16,321 nt of DNA. Source: Burkholderiales bacterium. Its GTDB lineage: Bacteria > Pseudomonadota > Gammaproteobacteria > Burkholderiales > Usitatibacteraceae. The position numbers and the translations under genes were made by a program. The stretch covers positions 1 to 16,321 of the forward strand of contig JANXWW010000044.1 of the NCBI GenBank assembly GCA_025350945.1, written 5' to 3'. This document shows, piece by piece, positions 7,198-14,560 of the stretch. Every line of letters starts with the position of its first letter. The stretch's first letter is position 1. The notes under the pieces were generated by a model. The model had not been told where the DNA came from. It made no database searches and saw nothing but the letters and a program-made list of their open reading frames with translations.

Positions 7198-7845
7198 ATG
7201 GTCGCGAAACCCAAGAGTGAGACTAATCAGGCCAACAGCGCATCCTATGAGGGCTGCCTGTACACGATTGTGGCACCCTCCGGTGCGGGCAAATCAAGCC
7301 TGGTGGCGGCGCTGCGAGAACAAGACCCCACGATTCGTCTGTCTATTTCCACCACCACCCGGCCAGCACGGCCCGGCGAAATATCGGGTCGCGAATATCA
7401 TTTCGTCAGTCGCGAGCGATTTGAAGAATTAAGCCGCGCAGGCGAGTTTCTGGAGCAGGCAGAGGTATACGGCAATCTTTATGGCACCTCCAAACGCTGG
7501 ATCGAGGCAACCCGTACTGCGGGAGACGATGTGTTGCTCGAAATTGACTGGCAAGGGGCACGACAGGTCAAGAGAATCTTTCCGGATATGAGCTTTATCT
7601 ATATTTTGCCGCCGTCCATTGATGTGCTGCGGGAACGGCTGGTCAAACGCGGCAAGGATACGCCGGAGGTGATTGAACGCCGCCTTGCCGCCGCGCGCGA
7701 GGATTTACGCCATGTCCATCAGGCTGACTATGTTATTATTAATGAGGACTTTTGCGTAGCTTTGGATGACTTGCAGGCGATCACACGTGCGTTGCGATTA
7801 ACCGCCGCGCATCAGCTAAAACGTTACGCGCACCTGATTTCGTAG
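7198..7845 (+). CDS. gmk: Guanylate kinase
   Basis: A 215-residue ATP:GMP phosphotransferase making GDP, which feeds GTP and (p)ppGpp pools. The P-loop is APSGAGKSS (residues 26-34). The GMP-binding region contains STTTRPARPGEISGREYHFV and the LEQAEVYGNLYGTS block, LEIDWQGARQVK follows the fold's central strand, and the lid region is RLVKRGKDTPEVIERRL. The protein has about 18 extra residues before the core compared with compact homologues (MVAKPKSETNQANSASYEG), with ATG at 7198 three bases after the yicC stop. It probably shares the yicC transcript. Proximity to rpoZ and spoT is the classical stringent-response cluster. Confidence 0.98.
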   Translation: MVAKPKSETNQANSASYEGCLYTIVAPSGAGKSSLVAALREQDPTIRLSISTTTRPARPGEISGREYHFVSRERFEELSRAGEFLEQAEVYGNLYGTSKRWIEATRTAGDDVLLEIDWQGARQVKRIFPDMSFIYILPPSIDVLRERLVKRGKDTPEVIERRLAAAREDLRHVHQADYVIINEDFCVALDDLQAITRALRLTAAHQLKRYAHLIS

Positions 7846-7846
7846 T

Positions 7847-7901
7847 CGCTGTAGTGCTCACAGCGCCTCTTTGTGGTTTGAGCAGCAGGCTATTGGCCTG
7901 C
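7847..7901 (+). terminator. Two consecutive hairpins after gmk, possible weak terminator
   Basis: CGCTGT (7847-7852) pairs perfectly with ACAGCG (7860-7865) around a seven-base loop, followed by CCTCTTTGTGGTTT. A second hairpin, GCAGGC (7885-7890) with GCCTGC (7896-7901), loop TATTG, follows 19 bases later. Neither has a clean run of Ts, so they may act as a processing or attenuation site between gmk and rpoZ, not a full terminator. The remaining bases to the rpoZ start (to 7999) contain no evident gene; a GGAG at about 7988 serves rpoZ. Confidence 0.4.
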
Positions 7902-7999
7902 AAAATCTCAACTTTTATCGGATTTTAAAACTTGCATCTGTCCCTATCCTGATCGCAATCTTGTGATCTCGATTCAGATGTGCAATTGGAGTAGTTGAA

Positions 8000-8227
8000 A
8001 TGGCTCGTATTACTGTTGATGATTGCGTTAAATTAATTCCGAATCGTTTTGAACTCACGCTGGCTGCCACGGCGCGCTCGCGGCAATTGGCGCTGGGTTC
8101 GGCCCCGTATGTGGATCCGGGCAAAGACAAACCCACTGTCATCGCGCTGCGTGAAATCGCCGCAGGACATATCGGTGTCGGCATTTTGACGCCAGCGATT
8201 CCTTCTGCCGCCGCAGCCGAGATGTAA
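8000..8227 (+). CDS. rpoZ: DNA-directed RNA polymerase omega subunit
   Basis: A 75-residue omega subunit that assists RNA polymerase assembly by binding the beta' subunit and forms part of a ppGpp-binding site in proteobacteria. The N-terminus MARITVDDCVKLIPNRFELT is the family signature. LAATARSRQLALG and KPTVIALREIAAGHIG complete the conserved body. The tail TPAIPSAAAAEM is Ala/Pro-rich and variable, as is common. A GGAG lies about eight bases before the ATG. It is located between gmk and spoT, as usual in Beta- and Gammaproteobacteria. Confidence is high despite the small size. Confidence 0.97.
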   Translation: MARITVDDCVKLIPNRFELTLAATARSRQLALGSAPYVDPGKDKPTVIALREIAAGHIGVGILTPAIPSAAAAEM

Positions 8228-8257
8228 TACCACGAGTCGGCCGAGGGATGATATCTC

Positions 8258-8275
8258 ATGAGTAATCGTGAATAA
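8258..8275 (+). other. Five-codon mini-ORF overlapping the spoT start
   Basis: An ATG at 8258 preceded by GAGGGA (8243-8248) opens MSNRE and stops at 8273-8275. It overlaps the GTG start of spoT (8268) in another frame. The Shine-Dalgarno fits this ATG better than the GTG. It could be a leader peptide coupling translation to spoT, or simply chance. No translation evidence exists. Confidence 0.25.
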
Positions 8276-10673
8276 TCCACCCTCACCGACGACCACGCCC
8301 CTTTCTGGTGCTGGTGCAGCCACCCCCAACGCAGGGACCCGCTCGCGGGCTCGTATTGGCAAACGCGCGACTGATCGCGCTGAGCCTGAAGCCGTGGCCG
8401 AAGCTAAAGTTATTGCGCAGCAGCCTGCGATCATTGAACCACCCGCCGCTGATTCGCATCATGAGACCGAGTTTCTTTCGCTCAAGAAACTGCTCAATTA
8501 TTTAAAGCCCGCTGACTTAGCCAAGGTCGAAGCTGCATTTGTGATGGCCAAGGCCGCACACGAAGGCCAGACACGTAATTCCGGCGAGCCCTACATCACG
8601 CATCCGCTGGCAGTCACCACCATTCTCGCGGAATGGCATCTTGACCCACAGGCGCTGATCGCCGCGATGCTGCATGACGTAGTGGAAGATACGCCCACCA
8701 CTAAAGATGAAATTGCGAAGAAATTTGGCAAGGCGGTGGCGGCACTGGTTGATGGCGTATCAAAACTCGATAAATTGCAATTTGCGACGCTTGAGGAAGC
8801 GCAAGCCGAGAACTTTCGCAAAATGCTCTTGGCCATGGCGCGCGATTTACGCGTGATTCTTATCAAGCTCGCCGATCGTTTGCACAATATGCGCACCCTT
8901 GATGCGGTTTCCGTATCGAAGCAAGAGCGCGTGGCGAAAGAAACGCTGGAAATTTATTCGCCGATTGCGAATCGTCTCGGTCTAAATAATGTGTATTACG
9001 AGCTGGAAGATTTGGGCTTTCGCTATTCGCACCCCAATCGATTCAAGGTGCTGGAAAAAGCAGTCAAAGCCGCGCGCGGCAATCGCCGTGAAGTAATCGG
9101 CAAAATTCTCGATGCGATGAAAGCGCGGTTGAAAGAATTCAAGCTAGAAGCCACCGTGACGGGTCGCGAAAAATTCCTTTCGTCGGTTTACAAAAAAATG
9201 CAGGAAAAGCACATTTCATTTTCGGAAGTGCTCGATATTTACGGCTTCCGCATTATCGTGAACGATCTGCCGTCCTGTTATGTGGCGCTGGGCGCATTAC
9301 ACACGCTCTACAAACCTTTTCCCGGAAAATTCAAGGACTATATCGCGATCCCGAAATCGAACGGCTATCAGTCGCTACACACGACCTTGTTTGGCCCGTA
9401 CGGCACACCAATTGAACTGCAAATTCGCACACCGGATATGCACAAAATCGCCGAGGCAGGTGTGGCCTCACACTGGCTTTATAAAACCTCGGACGCCCAC
9501 GATACCTCGCTCTCGGATGTGCAACAAAAAACCCATCAATGGCTGCAATCACTCCTGGAGATTCAATCTGGAACCGGCGATGCGCTGGAATTTTTGGAGC
9601 ACATAAAAGTCGATTTATTCCCGGATGCGGTTTATGTTTTTTCGCCGAAGGGTAAAATTTCATCATTGCCAAAAGGGGCGACACCGATTGATTTTGCGTA
9701 TGCGGTGCATTCCGATATTGGTAATCGTGCAGTCGGTGCCAAAGTAAACGATGAAAGTGTGCCGCTGAGCAGTCGGCTCAAAAACGGCGATCGGGTTGAG
9801 ATCATTACCGACGCGTCAGGTCGCCCCAATGCCGCGTGGCTGAACTACGCTGCAACCGGAAGAGCGCGTGCGCACATTCGACAATATTTAAAATCAACAC
9901 GACTTTCTGAATCCGTTGAGCTGGGTGAATTACTGCTGATTCAAGCCGTAAGCTCGCTAAATTTTGCGCCGAATGATATTGGCCGCATTCACTGGCAGCG
10001 GTTGTTGAAGGGCGATCATGCGACCACCAAGGAAGAAGTGCTCACCGAGATCGGTTTGGGCAAGCGTCTGGCGGTGGTGGCGGCACGCAAGCTCTTTGCA
10101 CTGGCAGAACTGGAAGCGCCTGAGCATCGGTCGAAAGAAGCGATTGTCATTCGCGGCACCGAAGATATGGCGGTGCAATTCGCGTTTTGTTGTCGGCCAA
10201 TTCCGGGCGACCCGATCATCGCGCAAATGAAAGGTGGGCAAGGCCTCATCATTCACACACACGATTGCCCGGCGGTGCATCCGTTTAAATTTGATCCGGA
10301 AAAATGGGTGGACGTGCAGTGGGACCCAGCGATTGATCGATTTTTTAAAGTCGATATTCGCATTCTGGTTTCTGACCGGCGCGGCGTATTGGCGCGGCTC
10401 GCGGCTGAAATTGCCAGTGCTGATTCGAATATCGCACAAGTGCGGATGGATGATCTTGAAGCAGGTGACGCCAAATATTCCACGCTGCAATTCACCATTG
10501 ATGTAAAGAATCGCCTACACCTGGCGAGCGTGATGAAGCAGCTTAGAAATTTACCGGAGGTTGTGCGTTTAACGCGTTTAAAATCAGGCGCACTGCGGGA
10601 CGGCAATAAAGATGCAAACAAAGACCACAAAGCACATAAAGAAATCAAAGACGATAAAAATTTAGACAAATGA
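8268..10673 (+). CDS. spoT: Bifunctional (p)ppGpp synthetase/hydrolase, RelA/SpoT family
   Basis: A long RSH protein (801 residues from GTG at 8268) that makes and degrades (p)ppGpp, the stringent-response alarmone. Domains in order: a Pro/Ala-rich N-terminal extension of about 65 residues; an HD hydrolase with MLHDVVEDT (H136 D137, E140 D141), indicating an active hydrolase; a synthetase with DIYGFRIIV, the basic KFKDYIAIPKSNGYQSLHT (R/K-x-K-D type found in bifunctional enzymes) and ELQIRT; TGS with VFSPKGKISSLPKGATPIDF; a helical domain; the conserved-cysteine segment FCCRPIPGDPI; and a C-terminal ACT domain (VDIRILVSDRRGVLARL). The tail is lysine/aspartate-rich. The GTG start is chosen because an in-frame TGA at 8259-8261 blocks anything further upstream. 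The stop overlaps ridA by ATGA. Confidence 0.96.
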   Translation: MNNPPSPTTTPLSGAGAATPNAGTRSRARIGKRATDRAEPEAVAEAKVIAQQPAIIEPPAADSHHETEFLSLKKLLNYLKPADLAKVEAAFVMAKAAHEGQTRNSGEPYITHPLAVTTILAEWHLDPQALIAAMLHDVVEDTPTTKDEIAKKFGKAVAALVDGVSKLDKLQFATLEEAQAENFRKMLLAMARDLRVILIKLADRLHNMRTLDAVSVSKQERVAKETLEIYSPIANRLGLNNVYYELEDLGFRYSHPNRFKVLEKAVKAARGNRREVIGKILDAMKARLKEFKLEATVTGREKFLSSVYKKMQEKHISFSEVLDIYGFRIIVNDLPSCYVALGALHTLYKPFPGKFKDYIAIPKSNGYQSLHTTLFGPYGTPIELQIRTPDMHKIAEAGVASHWLYKTSDAHDTSLSDVQQKTHQWLQSLLEIQSGTGDALEFLEHIKVDLFPDAVYVFSPKGKISSLPKGATPIDFAYAVHSDIGNRAVGAKVNDESVPLSSRLKNGDRVEIITDASGRPNAAWLNYAATGRARAHIRQYLKSTRLSESVELGELLLIQAVSSLNFAPNDIGRIHWQRLLKGDHATTKEEVLTEIGLGKRLAVVAARKLFALAELEAPEHRSKEAIVIRGTEDMAVQFAFCCRPIPGDPIIAQMKGGQGLIIHTHDCPAVHPFKFDPEKWVDVQWDPAIDRFFKVDIRILVSDRRGVLARLAAEIASADSNIAQVRMDDLEAGDAKYSTLQFTIDVKNRLHLASVMKQLRNLPEVVRLTRLKSGALRDGNKDANKDHKAHKEIKDDKNLDK

Positions 10674-11071
10674 AAACAATCATCTCAACGCCTTTCGCTC
10701 CTGCCGCCATCGGTCCCTACTCGCAAGCGGTGCGTGTGGGCAACACCGTTTATTTGTCGGGACAAATTCCACTCGACCCTGCCTCGATGCATTTGGTTGA
10801 GGGCATTGATGCGCAGATCAGGCGCGTATTCGACAACCTGACGGCGGTATGCATCGCCAGCGGCGGCACGTTAAACGATATCGTGAAGCTGACCGTGTTC
10901 ATGATTGATCTTAACCACTTCGGCAAGGTGAACGAAATCATGATGAGCTATTTCACCACACCCTACCCCGCCCGTGCCGCGATTGGCGTGGCCTCGCTCC
11001 CGCGTGGCGCGCAGGTGGAGATGGAAGCGATCATGGTATTGCCGGACACGCAATCCGGGAGCAGCGGCTAG
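10670..11071 (+). CDS. ridA: RidA family 2-iminobutanoate/enamine deaminase
   Basis: A 133-residue trimeric YjgF/YER057c/UK114 protein that hydrolyses reactive enamine/imine intermediates such as 2-aminoacrylate released by PLP enzymes. Visible signatures: PFAPAAIGPYSQAV at 8-21, VYLSGQIPLDP at 27-37, and the C-terminal block PYPARAAIGVASLPRGAQVEMEA, with the catalytic arginine R102 and glutamate E120 in canonical positions. It is cytosolic. Its ATG overlaps the spoT stop (ATGA), so the two are translationally coupled; spoT-ridA adjacency is common in proteobacteria. Family length is about 128; the short SGSSG-type tail is extra. Confidence 0.96.
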   Translation: MKTIISTPFAPAAIGPYSQAVRVGNTVYLSGQIPLDPASMHLVEGIDAQIRRVFDNLTAVCIASGGTLNDIVKLTVFMIDLNHFGKVNEIMMSYFTTPYPARAAIGVASLPRGAQVEMEAIMVLPDTQSGSSG

Positions 11072-11098
11072 GCGTTCGTACGCCGGCTTATATCTGAA

Positions 11099-11137
11099 AT
11101 GTTGTTCGTGTTGTTCGATTGCGCATCCATCGTTTGA
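11099..11137 (+). other. Twelve-codon leader ORF before recG, with tandem 9-bp repeat
   Basis: ATG at 11099 opens MLFVLFDCASIV and stops at TGA 11135-11137. The stop overlaps, as TTGA, a TTG that is one of two candidate recG starts (11134). The leader contains TGTTGTTCG twice in perfect tandem (11100-11108, 11109-11117), which encodes the repeated LF. It might couple translation into recG, whose start has no recognisable ribosome binding site. It is short enough to be chance. Confidence 0.25.
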
Positions 11138-13242
11138 GTAAAATCTCTCCGCCAAAAAAGAAATCGCCTGCGTCGAGTGGAGCCAAGGCCGCCACCACAG
11201 TCGCGCAAAAAATGGCGAAGATCGGCTTGCGTGAGGAGTGGGATTTCGCACTTCACTTGCCGATTCGTTATGAAGACGAAACCCGCATCACGCGCGTTCG
11301 CGATGCGCGCATCGGCGAGGCTTGCCAGATTGAGGCCGAAATCATTCACAATGAAATCACCTATCGCCCGCGCCGCCAGCTTGTGGTGCAAACCAAAGAC
11401 GGTGACGATCTTTTGTATCTACGCTTTTTGAATTTTTACGGCAGTCAGATTAAACAGATGGCGGTCGGCAAACGGCTGCGATTATTTGGCGAAGTGCGAC
11501 AGGGATTTTTCGGCGCAGAAATGGTGCATCCGCGTTATCGCATCGTGACTGAGAATGAACCCGTACCGGAAGTGCTGACGCCGATTTATTCCACGACGGC
11601 TGGTGTATCGCAGACGATACTGCGGCGAGCCATTGACAAGTCGCTTGCCGCACTTGAAAGCCGTCACGTACTTGACGATGCGCTACCCGAATCCATTCGA
11701 CAAAATTATCGGCTGCATGATTTTCGCGCGAGTGTATTGACCCTGCATCGCCCGCCCGCCGAGGCTTCGCAATTAAGCCTGATCGAACGCACCCATCCGG
11801 CGTGGCAACGCATCAAATTTGATGAACTGCTCGCGCAGCAACTCGCGATGAAAAAAGCCCGGGCCGCGCGTGATAAAAAATCCGCGCCGCGATTGATTGG
11901 CAAAAAAAAATTGTCACCAGCATTAAAAAACGCGCTGCCGTTTGGCCTTACCAGCGCACAGATTCGCGCTGCCAATGAAATCGCCGCCGATCTTGCCGCG
12001 CCGCATCCCATGCAGCGCCTGCTGCAAGGTGATGTGGGCAGCGGCAAAACGATTGTTGCCGCGCTCGCCGCCGCGCAGGCGATTGAAAACGGCTATCAAG
12101 CTGCGCTCATGGCACCGACCGAAATTTTAGCGGAGCAGCATTACCGCAAATTGTCTGCGTTGCTGCAACCATTGGGTGTCACGGTCACGTGGCTCACGGG
12201 CAGCTTGAAAGCAAAAGAAAAACGTGACGCCATTGCCGATATTGCTGAGGGAAAAACCCAGCTCGCGATCGGCACGCATGCGCTGTTTCAAGACGGCGTG
12301 ACGTTTGCGAAATTAGGTCTTGCCATCATCGATGAGCAGCATCGATTTGGCGTCGGGCAACGATTGGCGCTGCGCGAGAAAGCAAATATCACGAACGGTA
12401 AAAAAAATTTGCTGGAACTCGAAGCACATCAACTCATGATGTCCGCGACGCCGATTCCGCGCACGCTATCAATGAGTTATTTCGCGGATTTGGATGTGTC
12501 GGTAATAGACGAGCTACCCCCAGGCCGCACGCCGATTGTCACCAAACTTATCGCAGATTCGCGTCGTGATGAAGTGCTGGAACGCATTCGCCTAGCGTGC
12601 GAGGCCGGTGCGCAGGCGTATTGGGTGTGCCCGTTAATTGAAGAATCCGAAACACTGCAATTACAAACCGCGGTCGATACGTTTGAAAATATGCGCGCCG
12701 CGTTTCCTGATTTGAAAGTGGGCCTCGTACACGGGCGCATGAAAGCCGCCGAAAAGAATGAAGTAATGGCCGCGTTTGTCGCCAACGAAATTCAATTACT
12801 GGTGGCAACGACCGTAATTGAAGTCGGCGTCGATGTTTCGAACGCAAGCCTGATGGTGATTGAGCACGCGGAGCGCATGGGGCTTTCGCAAATGCATCAG
12901 TTGCGCGGGCGCGTGGGACGCGGTGCGAAACAGAGCATGTGTGTGCTGATGTATCACCAGCCCGTCGGCGAAATCGCACGATCACGATTGAAAACCATTT
13001 TTGAAAATACCGATGGTTTCGAAATCGCGCGGCAGGATCTATTGTTGCGCGGGCCCGGCGAGCATCTGGGCGCGCGACAATCCGGCGCGCCGTTGCTGCG
13101 CTTTGCCGATATTGAGCGTGATGTCGATTTGCTGGACGCGGCGCGTGATGCGTCCACGTGGCTGCTTAAAAACGATAACGCCGCCGCCGAAAAGCATTTG
13201 GCGCGCTGGCTCGGCTCGCGTCAACATTATTTAAAAGCATGA
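11119..13242 (+). CDS. recG: ATP-dependent DNA helicase RecG
   Basis: A 707-residue superfamily 2 helicase/translocase that remodels stalled forks and Holliday junctions. The N-terminal wedge (OB-fold) domain starts after LALHLPIRYEDE-type sequence (here FALHLPIRYEDETRI) and includes LRFLNFYGSQIKQMAVGKRLRLFG and MVHPRYRIV. The helicase core has Walker A QGDVGSGKT near residue 305, APTEILAEQH, the DEQH box IIDEQHRFGVGQR near residue 405, MMSATPIPRTL, the TTVIEVGVDV block and GRVGRGAKQS. The C-terminal TRG-type motif lies near RQDLLLRGPGEHLGARQSG. The start is uncertain: TTG at 11119 or TTG at 11134 (giving MSKISPPKKK); no in-frame ATG exists nearby. The stop overlaps ubiC by ATGA. Confidence 0.97.
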   Translation: MRIHRLSKISPPKKKSPASSGAKAATTVAQKMAKIGLREEWDFALHLPIRYEDETRITRVRDARIGEACQIEAEIIHNEITYRPRRQLVVQTKDGDDLLYLRFLNFYGSQIKQMAVGKRLRLFGEVRQGFFGAEMVHPRYRIVTENEPVPEVLTPIYSTTAGVSQTILRRAIDKSLAALESRHVLDDALPESIRQNYRLHDFRASVLTLHRPPAEASQLSLIERTHPAWQRIKFDELLAQQLAMKKARAARDKKSAPRLIGKKKLSPALKNALPFGLTSAQIRAANEIAADLAAPHPMQRLLQGDVGSGKTIVAALAAAQAIENGYQAALMAPTEILAEQHYRKLSALLQPLGVTVTWLTGSLKAKEKRDAIADIAEGKTQLAIGTHALFQDGVTFAKLGLAIIDEQHRFGVGQRLALREKANITNGKKNLLELEAHQLMMSATPIPRTLSMSYFADLDVSVIDELPPGRTPIVTKLIADSRRDEVLERIRLACEAGAQAYWVCPLIEESETLQLQTAVDTFENMRAAFPDLKVGLVHGRMKAAEKNEVMAAFVANEIQLLVATTVIEVGVDVSNASLMVIEHAERMGLSQMHQLRGRVGRGAKQSMCVLMYHQPVGEIARSRLKTIFENTDGFEIARQDLLLRGPGEHLGARQSGAPLLRFADIERDVDLLDAARDASTWLLKNDNAAAEKHLARWLGSRQHYLKA

Positions 13243-13775
13243 GAACGCTACGACTGATGCGCCTTGATGCATGGCGCAGCGCGCCACCCCCGCATCCGCA
13301 CGCGCTACGCGCATGGCTCACTGATCGCGGCTCACTCACATCGCGCATCGTGGCGCATTTTTCTCAATTCAATTTGGTGAGACTGGAACAGCACTTGCAA
13401 CGGCCCACTCGCGATGAGCGACGTGAGTTGGGCTTGCGCAATGGCGAGCTTGCCGTCGTGCGTGAAGTGATTTTGCGCAATGGTGAAACGCCGCTGGTAT
13501 TTGCGCATAGCGTGGCCGCGCACCGTGATTTGCGCGGCGCATGGCGCGGGCTGTCGCGATTGGGGCAGCGCCCCTTGGCGGAAATGTTATTCAACGATCC
13601 CAACGTCACGCGCCTGCCGATGGAATACAAAAAAATCGACGCGCGGCATCAGTTGTATCGTCGCGCGAAACAAGTCGTCGAGATCGATGCATGCACACTT
13701 TGGGCACGGCGCAGCGTGTTCTGGAAACGTGGGCGGCCACTGTTGGTGACGGAGGTTTTTTTATTTAAACCCTAG
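13239..13775 (+). CDS. ubiC: Chorismate lyase (4-hydroxybenzoate synthase)
   Basis: A 178-residue enzyme converting chorismate to 4-hydroxybenzoate and pyruvate, the first committed step of ubiquinone biosynthesis. Conserved elements: WLTDRGSLTSRI at 26-37, VVREVILR with arginine R75, TPLVFAHSV at 84-92, LGQRPLAEMLF at 108-118, and ARRSVFWKRGRPLLVTEVFL with the active-site glutamate E172. Length is near that of E. coli UbiC (about 165). It is coupled to recG by ATGA overlap, placing it at the end of the long plus-strand series. The usual partner ubiA does not follow; an accessory module begins instead. Downstream, 13776-13802 is T-rich (TATTTTTTT), with only a poor GCAC/GTGC hairpin, so termination there is uncertain. 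Confidence 0.95.
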   Translation: MRTLRLMRLDAWRSAPPPHPHALRAWLTDRGSLTSRIVAHFSQFNLVRLEQHLQRPTRDERRELGLRNGELAVVREVILRNGETPLVFAHSVAAHRDLRGAWRGLSRLGQRPLAEMLFNDPNVTRLPMEYKKIDARHQLYRRAKQVVEIDACTLWARRSVFWKRGRPLLVTEVFLFKP

Positions 13776-13802
13776 CACTGGTGCGGTGTTTGAGATATTT
13801 TT

Positions 13803-13872
13803 TCTTTAAACAGCACAGTTAGCTTAGAGTTTGCAAATTTAACCAAGTCAGACTTCTAGTAGATACTATTTT
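13803..13872 (+). repeat. Left copy of ~70-bp imperfect direct repeat flanking the accessory module
   Basis: This segment aligns without gaps to 15336-15405 in the same orientation, with 53 of 70 bases identical by eye. The best-conserved core is TTTGCAAATTTA (13830-13841), centred on the palindrome TTTGCAAA. The left copy ends directly against the first operator-like palindrome. It lies in the 191-bp gap between ubiC and the winged-helix gene. Such flanking repeats are expected from insertion, duplication or recombination-driven excision of the intervening 1.5 kb. Confidence 0.7.
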
Positions 13873-13895
13873 TATATGTTATTTGCATATAGCAT
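13873..13895. promoter_or_regulatory. Operator-like palindrome 1
   Basis: A 23-bp site with dyad arms ATGTTAT (13876-13882) and ATAGCAT (13889-13895), one mismatch, around TTGCAT. It matches the reverse complement of 13931-13953 at 22 of 23 positions. It ends 11 bp before the -35 of the downstream promoter. The likely ligand is the winged-helix protein encoded just downstream; this is inferred from position and symmetry. Confidence 0.7.
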
Positions 13896-13906
13896 GTAGG
13901 TTGGTA

Positions 13907-13935
13907 TTGACATTGGTTTATTTGATTCGTATGCT
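13907..13935 (+). promoter_or_regulatory. Sigma-70-type promoter of the winged-helix/nucleotidyltransferase operon
   Basis: TTGACA at 13907-13912 (perfect -35), a 17-bp spacer and TATGCT at 13930-13935 (-10, four of six). The -10 forms the first arm of operator-like palindrome 2, so a repressor bound there would block RNA polymerase. The predicted leader to the ATG at 13967 is about 25 bases and has no clear Shine-Dalgarno sequence. Confidence 0.75.
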
Positions 13936-13953
13936 ATATGCAAATAGCATATA
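13930..13953. promoter_or_regulatory. Operator-like palindrome 2, overlapping the -10
   Basis: Perfect 8-bp dyad arms TATGCTAT (13930-13937) and ATAGCATA (13944-13951) around ATGCAA. The 23-bp stretch 13931-13953 is an inverted copy of palindrome 1 with one mismatch; the dyad centres are 55 bp apart. Covering the -10 and transcription start suits autorepression, possibly with looping between the two sites. Confidence 0.75.
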
Positions 13954-13966
13954 CACGATAAAAATT

Positions 13967-14539
13967 ATGGGCTCTGCAAGTAAACTCAGTAACTCATCTT
14001 CGCCAAATCGTGCAAAAAGTGGCCAATGGGCGCTTAAGCCGCAAGATGTGGTGGTGGCGCTAAAGCTGGTTGTGCTGCGTGGTGAACGGCTAACGTATGA
14101 GGAGCTTGGTAAGTGTCTTAAGCTTTCTCAATTCGAGGCGCACGCCGCAGTAAAACGCTTGGTTGCCGCCAAGCTTGCAACAGAAATTGAGGGCAAGGTT
14201 CGACCGATCATGGCAACGCTAAAGCATTTTATTTATTACGGCGCGCCTTACGCCTTTCCAGCGGTGCGCGGAGAAATAACGATTGGCCTTCCCACGGCGC
14301 ATGGTGCGAGTCCCTTGAATGAAAAAGTCTTGTTCGCAGACGAGAATCCGCCAGTATGGCCGAGCATTGAGTGCACGACTCGCGGGATAACGTTGCTGCC
14401 GCTATATGAAAAAGCCCCGTTGGCCGCACTTGAAGACAAAGCGCTATATGAAATGCTTTCTTTGTTCGACGCCTTGCGCATCGGCGCTGCGCGAGAGCGG
14501 CAGCTTGCAATGGACTTACTCGAACAACGATTTCGCTGA
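13967..14539 (+). CDS. Winged-helix DNA-binding protein, candidate antitoxin/autorepressor
   Basis: A 190-residue protein I cannot assign to a named gene. Residues about 20-75 (WALKPQDVVVALKLVVLRGE, then LTYEELGKCLKLSQFEAHAAVKRLVAAKLAT) have the helix pattern of a winged helix-turn-helix. The second helix pair EELGKCLKLSQFEAHAAVKRL is the HTH itself. Residues about 85-190 form a separate conserved-looking domain with FIYYGAPYAFPAVRGEITIG, LPTAHGA, PPVWPSIE and an acidic/hydrophobic C-terminal helix (LYEMLSLFDALRIGAARERQ), suited to partner binding. The ATG at 13967 is chosen because an upstream in-frame ATG (13883) would place the promoter and operator inside the gene. It precedes a nucleotidyltransferase by 21 bp. 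The two-domain design and autorepression signals resemble AbiEi-type antitoxins in logic, not clearly in sequence. Confidence 0.85.
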   Translation: MGSASKLSNSSSPNRAKSGQWALKPQDVVVALKLVVLRGERLTYEELGKCLKLSQFEAHAAVKRLVAAKLATEIEGKVRPIMATLKHFIYYGAPYAFPAVRGEITIGLPTAHGASPLNEKVLFADENPPVWPSIECTTRGITLLPLYEKAPLAALEDKALYEMLSLFDALRIGAARERQLAMDLLEQRFR

Positions 14540-14560
14540 TCACGTGGTAACCCGATCAAC

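Noticed and set aside
7915..8434. Minus-strand open frames across rpoZ and the spoT 5' end
   Set aside because: They run antisense to rpoZ and spoT, whose protein matches are unambiguous, and show no domain or ribosome binding site.
9957..10490. A 177-codon minus-strand frame inside spoT
   Set aside because: It is a shadow of the TGS-to-ACT part of SpoT, with His/Arg-rich composition and no recognisable motif.
13883..13966. An upstream in-frame ATG at 13883 that would lengthen the winged-helix protein by 28 residues
   Set aside because: This extension would encode the promoter and palindromes within the gene, starts upstream of the predicted transcription start and has a composition unlike the rest of the protein.
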